DNA of 64,000 bases from Olsenella sp. An270 (GTDB taxonomy: Bacteria; Actinomycetota; Coriobacteriia; Coriobacteriales; Atopobiaceae), in contig NZ_NFJF01000004.1 in the NCBI RefSeq assembly GCF_002159735.1, positions 62,001-126,000 of the forward strand, read 5' to 3'. Below the pieces are notes generated by a model, which ran no database searches, was not told the DNA's origin, and worked only from the letters and a program-made list of their open reading frames with translations. The number at the start of each line of letters is the position of its first letter. The stretch's first letter is position 1. This document shows, in pieces, positions 54,041 through 62,385 of the stretch. Made by a program: the position numbers and the translations under genes.

Positions 54041-55351
54041 ATGATCGAGCTGAGGGACGTCTGCTTCTCGTTTGACGGGGAGAGCAGCGTGCTGGACCAT
54101 GTCTCGCTCACCGTGGGCGCCGGCGAGCGCGTGCTGCTGCTCGGCTCCAACGGTTCCGGCAAGTCCACGCTCGCACGTCTGCTCAACGGCTCGCTCCCTC
54201 CCTCCTCCGGCACCGTGAGCGTCGACGGGGCGGTCGACGGCCTGGCTCGCCTGGTGGGCTACGTCCGCCAGGACCCGCGCAACCAGCTGGTGAGCGCCGT
54301 CGTGTCCGACGAGGTCGCCTTTGGCCCGCGCAACCTCGGCCTCCCGCGCGAGGAGGTCGTCGCGCGCGCGGACGAGGCGCTCGACGCCTGTGGCATCTCG
54401 CGGCTGCGCGACCGCATGACCTCCGAGCTCTCCGGCGGTCAGCAGCAGCTCGTCGCGCTCGCCGGCGTCCTGGCGATGCGCCCGCGCTACCTCGTGCTCG
54501 ACGAGGCAACCTCCATGCTCGACAAAGCGACGCGCGCACACGTGGCCCGTGTCGTGGACGAGGTCGCCGCGAGGGGCGTGGGCGTGATCGAGATCTCGCA
54601 CAAGCCGGTTCTCAGGCCCGACAGGGTTCTGGCCATGAGGGGCGGGCGTCTCACCGAGGGGGAGCTGCCCCGCGAGGCGCCCGCCTACTCGAGGCAACCA
54701 TGCACACCTAGGTCAAATCACACCCTCAGGGGGTCAAAACTGACAGCTGTGTATGGTTCGCGCCCGGCGCTGAGCGACGTGTCCCTGGAGTTGAGGGGCC
54801 TCACCCTCGTCACCGGGCCCTCCGGCGCGGGCAAGAGCACGCTGGCCCGCGTGCTGGCCGGCGTGCTCGCGCAGGATAGCGGGGAGGTGACGCTCGACGG
54901 GCGTGCGGTGCGCCCCGGCGACGTCGGGCTCGCGTTCCAGCGGCCCGAGGACCAGCTGTTCTGCGACACGGTCCTCGAGGACATCGCCTACGGCCCGCGC
55001 ATGCGGGGAGTCCCCGACGCGCTCGGGGCGGCCCGCGACGCCGCGGGGGCGATCGGCGTGGGCGAGGACCTGCTCGACCGCTCGCCCTTCGAGCTCTCGG
55101 GCGGGCAGATGCGCCGCGTCGCGCTCGCGGGCGTTGTCGCCGGGCGACCGGGCGCCTACGTGCTCGACGAGCCCACGGCGGGCCTGGACGCCGACGGCGT
55201 CCGCGAGCTCCAAGCGCTTCTCTGCCGCCTGGCGGACGAGGGGGCTGCCGTCGTCGTCATCACGCACGACCCGGAGGAGTGGGCGTCGTGCGCGGACTCG
55301 CTCGTCCGGCTCCGGGACGGACGGGTCGAGGGGGTGGGGGAGCATGCGTAG
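54041..55351 (+). CDS. ECF transporter ATPase, fused EcfA1-EcfA2
   Basis: 436 residues; ATG 54041 after GAGGAGG. Two full ABC ATPase halves: first Walker A GSNGSGKST (35-43), signature LSGGQQQLV, Walker B YLVLDEA and switch His; second Walker A GPSGAGKST (~258), signature LSGGQMRRVAL, Walker B YVLDEPTAGLD. A short linker (~215-235) joins them. Provides ATP hydrolysis for the shared energising module of energy-coupling-factor vitamin/metal importers. In Firmicutes ecfA1 and ecfA2 are separate genes in the same place (rplQ-ecfA1-ecfA2-ecfT-truA). Confidence 0.92.
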   Translation: MIELRDVCFSFDGESSVLDHVSLTVGAGERVLLLGSNGSGKSTLARLLNGSLPPSSGTVSVDGAVDGLARLVGYVRQDPRNQLVSAVVSDEVAFGPRNLGLPREEVVARADEALDACGISRLRDRMTSELSGGQQQLVALAGVLAMRPRYLVLDEATSMLDKATRAHVARVVDEVAARGVGVIEISHKPVLRPDRVLAMRGGRLTEGELPREAPAYSRQPCTPRSNHTLRGSKLTAVYGSRPALSDVSLELRGLTLVTGPSGAGKSTLARVLAGVLAQDSGEVTLDGRAVRPGDVGLAFQRPEDQLFCDTVLEDIAYGPRMRGVPDALGAARDAAGAIGVGEDLLDRSPFELSGGQMRRVALAGVVAGRPGAYVLDEPTAGLDADGVRELQALLCRLADEGAAVVVITHDPEEWASCADSLVRLRDGRVEGVGEHA

Positions 55352-56105
55352 CGTGCGCGTCCCGGGCGCCTACGCCCCGGGGGAGACGCCCCTGCACCGG
55401 ATGGACCCGCGCGCCAAGCTCGTGCTGCTGCTCGCGGCGACGGTCGCCTCGTTCGCGTCCGGGGCGCCCTGGGGGCTCGCCGTCGCCGCGCTCGGGCTCG
55501 TCGCCGCGCTCGCGGCGAGCAGGACGTCGCCGGCGACGGTCCTCATGGGCCTTCGCCCCGCGGCGATCGTCCTCGCGCTCTCCGTCGTCTCCAACGCCGT
55601 CGTGCTCGTGGGTCAGCCGGGAGTCTCGCTCGACGGCCTGGCGAGGAGCGTCACGGTGGTGTGCCGGATCGCCCTCGTGGTGGGGTTTGCCCTGTCCTTC
55701 TCGTCGACGACGCCCCCTCCCGCGATCGCCGACGCCCTCGCTGCCCTCCTGGCGCCGCTGCGGCGCGTGGGCGTGCCGGTGGGGGCGATCGCGACGTCCT
55801 CCTCCATCGCGCTCAGGTTCATCCCGCTCACGGTCGAGGAGGTGGACCGCATCAGGTGCGCGCAGCGGGCCCGCGGCGCCCGCCTGGACGAGGGCGGCCC
55901 CCTCGAGCGCCTGCGGGGCTGGGGCCAGGTCCTGGTTCCGCTCGTGGTGGGGCTCTTCCGTCGCGCGGACGAGCTCGCGAGCGCCATGTGCGACCGCTGC
56001 TACACCGGCGAGCAGACGGTCCTTCTCGGCCCGCTCCCGGGGCGCGACGTGGTGGCGCTGGCGGTGGGCGTCGCCTGGGCCGCGCTGGCCGTCGCGCTGG
56101 CGTGA
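55344..56105 (+). CDS. ecfT: ECF transporter transmembrane subunit EcfT
   Basis: 253 residues, start overlaps the ATPase gene by 8 bases. About five to six hydrophobic helices. Begins GAYAPGETPLHRMDPRAKLVLLLA, a CbiQ/EcfT signature; the Ala-Arg-Gly coupling motif is RCAQRARGARL (~172), a second, less typical one is AMCDRCYTGE (~213). Couples S-components to the ATPases. No S-component lies nearby, as expected for a shared (group II) module. Confidence 0.93.
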   Translation: MRSVRVPGAYAPGETPLHRMDPRAKLVLLLAATVASFASGAPWGLAVAALGLVAALAASRTSPATVLMGLRPAAIVLALSVVSNAVVLVGQPGVSLDGLARSVTVVCRIALVVGFALSFSSTTPPPAIADALAALLAPLRRVGVPVGAIATSSSIALRFIPLTVEEVDRIRCAQRARGARLDEGGPLERLRGWGQVLVPLVVGLFRRADELASAMCDRCYTGEQTVLLGPLPGRDVVALAVGVAWAALAVALA

Positions 56106-56143
56106 CGCCGTGTGCTACCCTAGGCATCGTCGAAGGGAGAGTC

Positions 56144-56938
56144 ATGTCCGAGGACGGGACGCTGGTCATACGGCTGGGCTATCGCGGCGCCGACTTTGCC
56201 GGCTTCGCGGAGCAGCCGAGCGTGCGAACCGTGGCCGGCGAGCTGCGACGCGCGCTCGAGACCACGCTGCGCCGACCCTGCGAGCTCACCTGCGCCGGGC
56301 GCACCGACGCCGGGGTCCACGCGATCGCGCAGTACGTGAGCCTGCCCGTGAGCGAGGCCGAGCTCGCCCTCCCCGGCAGCCGCCTCATGCGCAGCCTCTG
56401 CGCCCTCACGCCGGACGACCTCTCCGTGCAGGCGCTCTACCGCGCGCCCGCGGGCTTCTCGGCACGCTTTGACGCGCTCAGCCGCAGCTACCGCTATCGC
56501 ATCGCGGCATCGCAGGCGCGTCCCGTGCTCGCGTGGGACCACAGCTGGTGGTACCGCGGGGAGCTCGATGCCAGCGCCATGGCCCGCGCCGCCCGCCCGC
56601 TCCTGGGCGAGCACGACTTCAAGAGCTTCTGCAAGGCGACCTCCGCCGAGGGCAAGCCCACCTGCCGCTACGTGGGCGCGCTCGACGTGACGCGCATCGC
56701 GGAGGCGGGGGAGGAGCTCGTGGTCATAGACATCACGGGCAATGCGTTTCTGCACAACATGGTTCGCACGATCGCCGGCTCGCTCGTGGAGGTGGGCCGC
56801 GGGCACCGTCCGGAGGGCTGGCTCGCGGACGTCCTCGAGGCGCGCGACCGCGCCGCCGCCGGGCCCTGCGCCCCCGCCAAGGGTCTGACCTTCGTGGGGG
56901 TTGAGTACCCCGACGGCGCGCTCGAGCCCTGGGCATGA
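56144..56938 (+). CDS. truA: tRNA pseudouridine(38-40) synthase
   Basis: 264 residues; ATG 56144 after GAAGGGAGAG. Catalytic Asp lies in CAGRTDAGVHA (~51); LSRSYRYRI (~111) and NAFLHNMVRTIAGSLVEVG (~200) are conserved. Modifies the anticodon stem-loop. It follows ecfT by 38 bases, as in Firmicutes. Confidence 0.96.
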   Translation: MSEDGTLVIRLGYRGADFAGFAEQPSVRTVAGELRRALETTLRRPCELTCAGRTDAGVHAIAQYVSLPVSEAELALPGSRLMRSLCALTPDDLSVQALYRAPAGFSARFDALSRSYRYRIAASQARPVLAWDHSWWYRGELDASAMARAARPLLGEHDFKSFCKATSAEGKPTCRYVGALDVTRIAEAGEELVVIDITGNAFLHNMVRTIAGSLVEVGRGHRPEGWLADVLEARDRAAAGPCAPAKGLTFVGVEYPDGALEPWA

Positions 56939-56973
56939 CGGCCGGCCCCACGCCGACCGACCCATCCGCCCGT

Positions 56974-57119
56974 GAGGTTATGCAACACGTCTGAGGTTAT
57001 GCGACATGCGCTGAGGTGAGGTTATTCTCGCCAAGCGCTTTACCTGCCGCTTCGTCGACGAGAGCGATGTCGCATAACCTCCAGGATGCCGCATAACCTC
57101 GGAGGGGCCGCATAACCTT
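56974..57119. repeat. Mirrored repeat array, 19-bp period, 3+3 units
   Basis: GAGGTTATGC at 56974 and 56993, plus an altered copy at 57013-57026 (TGAGGTGAGGTTATT), face GCATAACCTC ending at 57081 and 57100 and GCATAACCTT ending at 57119. The right-hand units are 19 apart, as is the first left pair. Outer and middle pairs both centre on 57046.5. Two direct copies of GGCGAGAAAGACCCGCGC (57138-57155, 57157-57174) follow. The array lies in the 286-base truA-permease spacer. Confidence 0.85.
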
Positions 57120-57183
57120 CTCGGAACGGCCGGCGCAGGCGAGAAAGACCCGCGCGGGCGAGAAAGACCCGCGCACCGTCGGG

Positions 57184-57203
57184 GTAGAATAGCCTGAGCT
57201 AAC
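57184..57203 (+). promoter_or_regulatory. Possible -10 and palindrome upstream of the metal permease
   Basis: TAGAAT at 57185-57190 could be a -10 element. It abuts the palindrome TAGC-CTGA-GCTA (57190-57201), where a metal-responsive repressor could sit. No -35 is clear. Purely suggestive. Confidence 0.4.
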
Positions 57204-57224
57204 TTTCGTTTGGAAGGCATCGTC

Positions 57225-58133
57225 TTGGATTTTGTCCTGCACGTCCTCGAGCACAGCGTACTCGACACCCTTGAGCTCGTTCCGCTGCTCTTTGCGACCT
57301 ATCTCGCCATGGAGGCGATCGAGCACTCCGCGAGCGCCCACGTGCGCACCGCCGTGGAGCGCTCGGGCAAGGCGGGCCCGGTCGTGGGCGCCCTCCTGGG
57401 GGCGCTGCCCCAGTGCGGTTTCTCCGCCATGGCGGCGACGCTCTACGCGGGCCGCGTGGTCACGGTCGGCACGCTCGTCGCGGTTGTGCTCTCCACATCC
57501 GACGAGATGGTGCCCGTCTTCCTGGCCCACCAGGAGCCGCTCGGCCGGCTTGCGGCGATCATGGGCGTCAAGGTGGCGATCGGCCTCGTGGTGGGCCTCG
57601 TCGTCGACGCGCTCCTGCGCGCCTGGCACCGCGCCGGCGACGGCCACGTCCACATTCGCGAGCTCTGCGAGCGCGAGCACTGCCACTGCGACGACGACCA
57701 CGATCACGATCACGACCACGGCCATAGTCACGGACGCTGGGCGATCGTCCGGTCGGCGCTCGTGCACACGGTGCAGGTCACCCTGTTCATCCTGGCGGTG
57801 ACGTTCGTGTTTGGCCTGGTCATCGAATACGTGGGACAGGACGCCCTGGGCGCGCTCCTCGCCAACCACCCCGTGCGCGCCACCTTCGTCGCGGCCCTCG
57901 TGGGCCTCATCCCCAACTGCGGGGCCAGCGTGGCCATCACGGAGCTCTACCTCGACGGCGTGCTCGCCACCGGCCCCATGCTCGCGGGGCTTCTCGCCTC
58001 CGGGGGCGTGGGCCTGCTCGTGCTGTGGCGCACCAACGCCGACGCGCGCCAGAACGCCCTCGTCACGGTCTTCGTCTACCTCGTCGCCGTGGCGGCGGGA
58101 CTTCTCGCCTCCGCGTCGGGTATCCTGTTGTAA
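57225..58133 (+). CDS. Putative heavy-metal/manganese exporter (ArsP_2-like, 10-TM) with His-rich loop
   Basis: 302 residues; TTG 57225 chosen because GGAAGG is 7 bases upstream (TTG 57210 is an alternative). Two similar halves each carry a P-x-C-G-x-S motif: LPQCGFS (61-67) and IPNCGAS (229-235), the hallmark of the family named putative manganese transporter/10-TM heavy-metal exporter. Between the halves a loop (141-169) is packed with His, Asp and Cys (HVHIRELCEREHCHC, then DHDHDHDHGHSHG), a probable cytosolic metal-binding segment. Eight or more hydrophobic helices are visible. Substrate metal is inference. Confidence 0.85.
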   Translation: MDFVLHVLEHSVLDTLELVPLLFATYLAMEAIEHSASAHVRTAVERSGKAGPVVGALLGALPQCGFSAMAATLYAGRVVTVGTLVAVVLSTSDEMVPVFLAHQEPLGRLAAIMGVKVAIGLVVGLVVDALLRAWHRAGDGHVHIRELCEREHCHCDDDHDHDHDHGHSHGRWAIVRSALVHTVQVTLFILAVTFVFGLVIEYVGQDALGALLANHPVRATFVAALVGLIPNCGASVAITELYLDGVLATGPMLAGLLASGGVGLLVLWRTNADARQNALVTVFVYLVAVAAGLLASASGILL

Positions 58134-58163
58134 GTGATTATCCAGCGAGAAGGACGGTGTGAC

Positions 58164-58943
58164 ATGCCCAGAAAGCGCGAGAGGTTCGAGCGGACCGACG
58201 TGCCCGAGCCGAGCCCCCGACGCAACGTCATCGGCGCCGTCGTGGCCGTGGTCGCCATCGCGGCGACCGTGGCCGTGGTCATGTTCGCCTGGAACCGGGC
58301 GAACCTCGAGAGCCGCATGGGCGACAACGCGCTCGGGGACGCGCTCCTCTCCCAGGCGGGCTCCGCGGGCCCGTCCGAGGGCTACGTTGACACGGGCAAC
58401 GAGGTCCACAGCACGCTGCTGCTGACCTCCGACAGCCTCGAGGACGGAGGCTCGCTCACGAGCGCGCGGATCCTCTCCGTCAATGCCACCGCCGGAACCG
58501 CCGCGCTCGTCAACGTGCCGACGGACCTCGCCCTCACGGTCGACGACCAGCCGACCACCCTGGGGGAGCTCTTCTCGTCCCAGGGCTACGCCGCCTGCGT
58601 GGCCCCGCTCGGGAGCGCCGCGGGCATCGGCTTTGACAACGCCATCCTCGCGACCGGGGACGTCCTGGAGGAGGCGGCCCAGCTCGCCGGGTCGGGGACG
58701 GAGAACCTCGTGCGTTCGGCCTCGGGCTTCCTCTCCAAGATCAGGACGAACATGGATGCGACCGGGCTCCTCTCCTTCGCCGAGACGCTCTCGTCGATCG
58801 GCGTCGCCAACCTCGCGGTCTCCGACGCCCCGCTCGTGGCGGAGACGACGACCGACGAGGCGGGCAACGTCTCCGAGACGGGACGTCAGGTCATCGACCG
58901 CACGCAGCTCGGCGTCGCCATCGGGCGCTTCGCCGCCGCGTAG
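58164..58943 (+). CDS. Membrane-anchored LytR-CpsA-Psr-like protein, divergent
   Basis: 259 residues; ATG 58164 after GAGAAGGACGG. Basic cytoplasmic N-terminus, one transmembrane helix (~20-41, VIGAVVAVVAIAATVAVVMFAW), then an extracytoplasmic domain. STLLLTSDSLEDGG..LTSARILSVNATAGTAALVNVPTDLALTV resembles the opening of LCP domains, but the Arg/Asp residues that bind polyprenyl pyrophosphate in true LCP ligases are not evident. It lies just before three glycosyltransferase genes, which fits an envelope role. Function is uncertain. Confidence 0.6.
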   Translation: MPRKRERFERTDVPEPSPRRNVIGAVVAVVAIAATVAVVMFAWNRANLESRMGDNALGDALLSQAGSAGPSEGYVDTGNEVHSTLLLTSDSLEDGGSLTSARILSVNATAGTAALVNVPTDLALTVDDQPTTLGELFSSQGYAACVAPLGSAAGIGFDNAILATGDVLEEAAQLAGSGTENLVRSASGFLSKIRTNMDATGLLSFAETLSSIGVANLAVSDAPLVAETTTDEAGNVSETGRQVIDRTQLGVAIGRFAAA

Positions 58944-59071
58944 GCTGCCGAGAAGGACCGCGTCTGCCGCAACTCTGTCGTTTTTCTGCGCCGACGGCGC
59001 CGTCGTGCCGCGCTGATACCCTAGGGAGTGTCCCCGGCCGCGAACCCACGCCGGGGCGGGAGGATGCGGAG

Positions 59072-60139
59072 ATGGCGCACGGCACAACCAGAGGGCCAGT
59101 CGTCTCGGTGCTCATGGTGGCCCATGACGCCGAGGGGTCCGTCCGCCGCGCCGTCGAGAGCGTCCAGAACCAGTCCCTGCGCGACCTCGAGCTGATTGTC
59201 GTCGACGCCGGATCGACCGACGCGACCGCCCGGATCGTCGAAGCCGTGGCAGAGCGCGACCTGCGCGTTGAGCTCGTCCGTGCCGACGCCTGCACCCGCC
59301 AGGAGGCCCTCGACGTCGCCCTGGAGCGTGCGGGAGGCCGCTACGTGGTGGTCGCGGACGCGGACGGCTACGCACGCGCGGACATGCTCTCCGACCTCGT
59401 CTCGCTCGCCGAGGAGCGCTCGCTCGAGCTCGTCGTGGGCGGCATGGACCTTGGCCTCGTGGGGGCCGGCGGTCGGACCACCGAGGTCGAGCTCTCCTCC
59501 GATGCCGCGGTCTTTCCCACGCAGCACGACTTCAGGACCTCCGCCTGGCAGCTCTTCTCGTCCGGCCAGCTGATGCCCGTCGGCGGCAAGCTCCTCCTGC
59601 TCGACCGCCTGCGCGAGCTCGGCCTGTCCTTCTCCTCCGGCGACCCGCTCGGACACCTTCTCGTGCTCGACTACCTCGCGGACGTCGAGCGCGTGGGCGT
59701 GGCGGGGGGCGCCTGCTGCCGCGTCGACCGCCGCACGGCGCCCGTCGACCGCGGCCTGGGTCGCGCCGAGGGCTACCGGCTCCTCGAGCGCGAGCACGCG
59801 GCGCTCCTGGGCCTGTACCGCCACTGGGGGCTGGAGGGCGACGCCGCGAGCATGGGGATGCTGCAGGGTCGCTACGTCGAGCGGCTCGTGGCCTGCATCG
59901 AGAGCATGTGCGGGAGCGAACTGCCGCCCGCGGAGCAGCGCAGGGCCGTGGAGGCGATGATCGGGACGGACCAGGCCCGCCTCGCGGCCTCGGTGGCGCG
60001 TCCGGCGAGCAATGCCGCCCGCTCGATGCTCGCGCCCATACGCGGCCGCAGCGTGCGTCTCGTCTGCGCGCAGGCCCGGCTCCTCTCGCTGCTCGGCAGC
60101 GGCCATGCCGTCTGGGCCATGCCCGACGCCTACGTCTAG
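59072..60139 (+). CDS. Family 2 glycosyltransferase
   Basis: 355 residues; ATG 59072 with GGGAGG 8 bases upstream. GT-A fold start VVSVLMVAHDAEGSVRRAVESVQNQSLRDLELIVVDAGSTDAT and metal-site-like VVADADGYARADM (~91). The C-terminal ~120 residues are unassigned and carry no membrane helix. It likely adds a sugar to an envelope polysaccharide; donor and acceptor unknown. Converges with the next gene, one base apart. Confidence 0.85.
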   Translation: MAHGTTRGPVVSVLMVAHDAEGSVRRAVESVQNQSLRDLELIVVDAGSTDATARIVEAVAERDLRVELVRADACTRQEALDVALERAGGRYVVVADADGYARADMLSDLVSLAEERSLELVVGGMDLGLVGAGGRTTEVELSSDAAVFPTQHDFRTSAWQLFSSGQLMPVGGKLLLLDRLRELGLSFSSGDPLGHLLVLDYLADVERVGVAGGACCRVDRRTAPVDRGLGRAEGYRLLEREHAALLGLYRHWGLEGDAASMGMLQGRYVERLVACIESMCGSELPPAEQRRAVEAMIGTDQARLAASVARPASNAARSMLAPIRGRSVRLVCAQARLLSLLGSGHAVWAMPDAYV

Positions 60140-60140
60140 C

Positions 60141-61256
60141 TCAGACGAGCCTGCCCCCGCGACGGCTCAGCGCCGTCCTGACCGAGAATCCCAGACCGTT
60201 GGTCCGCACGCGATACAGCCCCTCGCGCACGAGGTAGGCGAGATGGGCGAGGCCGCCGCCGCGCGGCTCGTCGACGCCGCGTACGCGTGCGTAGAGGGCG
60301 CGGCCCGCCGACGAGATCCCCGGCTCCGAGAAGACCAACTCGGGCTCGAGCCTCCCCATCGAGCGCTCCAGGAGCTCCCGCACGCCGGGGGCGTCCTCGC
60401 CGGCCCCCTCGAGGGTGATGAGGGCGTAGTTCACGCCGCGCAGCGCGAGTGCCGAGAGGACGCGGCGGTCGGTGACCCCGGCGAACTCCACGACGTCCAT
60501 CATGTCGTTCCAGCGCTCGAGCGGCGTCGTGGGCGCGCGGCCCGCGAGCGACTCCGCCTCGCGGAGGTCCCGCTCCCGGTAGACGTAGACGCAGTCGTCG
60601 GTGTAGGCGATCCGGTGGGTGCGGCAGAGCGTCTCCACGAGGAAGGGGTTGTCCGCCCATCCGGCACCCGGCACCTCCGGGAAGCGTATGCCCTGCTCGA
60701 CGAGGTACGAGCGGCGGTAGCAGCCCGCCCAGATCGCAGGGTGATGGCGCAGGAGCTCGACGCCGTCGCCGACCGCGAAGGGCTGGCGCCGCGGCCTCAC
60801 GCGCCCTCGGTAGGGACAGCTCACGCGGACCTCGTTGCCCCGCTCGTCGGGGAAGGTCCGCCAGTAGGCGCCGCGCACCACGTCCACGGCGGCGCTGCCG
60901 CCCGCGGCGTCGGCGCAGGCGAGCAGGTCCTCGTAGGCGGTCTCGGGGAGCACGTCGTCCGGCTCCACGATCGCGACCCACGTGCCCCGCGCGGTGGCGA
61001 CGCCCCGGTTGCATGACGCCCCGTAGCCCTCGTTGGGCTTGTCCACGACGACGATGCGGCCGTCGCGCGCCGCGTGCTCGCGCGCGATCCGCGCGGACGC
61101 GTCGGTCGAGCCGTCGTTCACGCAGACCACCTCGAGCTCGCGGTGCGTCTGCGCCTCGATGCTGGCCAGGCACTCGTCGAGCGTGCCCTCCGCGTTGTAG
61201 ATCGGGATGACCACGGACACCAGCTCGTGGTTACCGGATGGGTTTATGGCGCTCAT
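60141..61256 (-). CDS. Family 2 glycosyltransferase
   Basis: 371 residues on the minus strand. LVSVVIPIYNAEGTLDECLASIEAQTHRELEVVCVNDGSTDAS is the classic GT2 N-terminus; VEPDDVLPETAYE (~97) gives the DD metal motif. The C-terminal half resembles that of capsular/teichoic GT2 enzymes with a helical tail. No terminator separates it from the convergent upstream gene. Confidence 0.88.
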   Translation of the reverse strand: MSAINPSGNHELVSVVIPIYNAEGTLDECLASIEAQTHRELEVVCVNDGSTDASARIAREHAARDGRIVVVDKPNEGYGASCNRGVATARGTWVAIVEPDDVLPETAYEDLLACADAAGGSAAVDVVRGAYWRTFPDERGNEVRVSCPYRGRVRPRRQPFAVGDGVELLRHHPAIWAGCYRRSYLVEQGIRFPEVPGAGWADNPFLVETLCRTHRIAYTDDCVYVYRERDLREAESLAGRAPTTPLERWNDMMDVVEFAGVTDRRVLSALALRGVNYALITLEGAGEDAPGVRELLERSMGRLEPELVFSEPGISSAGRALYARVRGVDEPRGGGLAHLAYLVREGLYRVRTNGLGFSVRTALSRRGGRLV

Positions 61257-61287
61257 GACCCTCCCTGGGTCGGGGGCTCCCTGCGGC

Positions 61288-61303
61288 GTACCCTATAATA
61301 CTA
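61288..61303. promoter_or_regulatory. Divergent promoter region between glycosyltransferase genes
   Basis: TATAAT (61292-61297), a perfect -10, lies inside the short palindrome CCCTATAATACTAGGG. On the minus strand TAGTAT could serve the divergent gene. -35 elements are weak. Similar CCCTAGG(G) sites occur ahead of truA (56119) and the 59072 gene (59020). Confidence 0.5.
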
Positions 61304-61344
61304 GGGCAGCATCGGGTCCGGACCGCGACGGGGGAGGGGAAAGC

Positions 61345-62337
61345 ATGAGGCGAGCCGCGATCGTCATCGTGACCTACCGGCGACAGGGCCTTCTCGCCGA
61401 GCTTCTCGACTCCGTGCTCGGGCTCACCGTGGCGCCCTGGCGCGTGGTGGTCGTGGACAACGAGAACTCCGCGGAGACCGCCCGCATCGTGGCCGACTTC
61501 GCGGCGCGCTCGGACGCCCTCTGGGGCGTCTGCGAGGACGACCCCGACGCAGCGGGCGGCACCTCGCGTGCCGTCTACGTGGGCATGGAGACCAACACCG
61601 GCGGGTCGGGCGGCTTCTCCGAGGGCGTCCGCCGCGCCTTTGACCTGGGTGCCGAGTGGTTCTGGGTCATGGACGACGACGTCGCCGTGGAGCCGGACGG
61701 CCTGGAGACGCTCGCGCGCTGGAGCGAGGAGGCCGAGGCCGTCATGGGCCAGCGCCGCGACTTCGACGGCGGCCACTTCTTCTGGCAGCACCGCTTCTGG
61801 CCGCGCCTCGCGATCTACAACCCGCTCTCGCGCGACGCATGGCGCCCGGGGGAGCGCTACAAGCTCGCAAACGCGCTCTGCTTTGAGGGCGGGTTCTTCT
61901 CGCGCGGGGTGGTCGAGAAGATCGGCCTCCCCGACGCCCGCTTCTTCATCTACCTCGACGACGCGATCTACGGGTACCTGGCGAGCAAGGTGACGCCCGT
62001 CTACTACGTCCCCGACTACGTCCTGTCGCGCCGGCGCGAGGTCGCCAACCAGTCGGTCGGGTCGGTCCGCCAGCTCAACTCGACGTCCGACATGACCCGC
62101 TACTACATCACGCGCAACCGTGGCCACCTGGCCCGCTACTTCATGCTCCACGGCGAGTACAGCCCGCTCGGCTTTGCGCTGGGCACGGCGCTCACCTTTG
62201 CCAAGGAGCTGATAAGGATCGCCGTCGTGGACCGCGAGCACCTGGTCTCGGGCATGCGCCGGCTCGTCGCCGGGCACCGCGACGCGCGCAAGATCCTGCA
62301 CGACCCCAGCTGGGAGCCGATGCCGCCGCTCGCGTAG
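61345..62337 (+). CDS. GlfT2-like family 2 glycosyltransferase
   Basis: 330 residues; ATG 61345 after GGGGAGGGGAAAG. RRAAIVIVTYRRQGLLAELLDSVLGLT opens a GT-A fold; the galactofuranosyltransferase-like NTGGSGGFSEGVRRAF (~90) and WFWVMDDDVAVEPDG (~108, DDD metal site), then RFFIYLDDAIYGY (~203) with the catalytic-type Asp pair, match GlfT-type enzymes. A rhamnosyl/galactofuranosyl transfer to a lipid-linked glycan is likely but not provable here. Confidence 0.87.
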   Translation: MRRAAIVIVTYRRQGLLAELLDSVLGLTVAPWRVVVVDNENSAETARIVADFAARSDALWGVCEDDPDAAGGTSRAVYVGMETNTGGSGGFSEGVRRAFDLGAEWFWVMDDDVAVEPDGLETLARWSEEAEAVMGQRRDFDGGHFFWQHRFWPRLAIYNPLSRDAWRPGERYKLANALCFEGGFFSRGVVEKIGLPDARFFIYLDDAIYGYLASKVTPVYYVPDYVLSRRREVANQSVGSVRQLNSTSDMTRYYITRNRGHLARYFMLHGEYSPLGFALGTALTFAKELIRIAVVDREHLVSGMRRLVAGHRDARKILHDPSWEPMPPLA

Positions 62338-62385
62338 CGCGGGCGTACAATGGAAGACCGTGACGCGAGGAGAGGAACGACGCAC

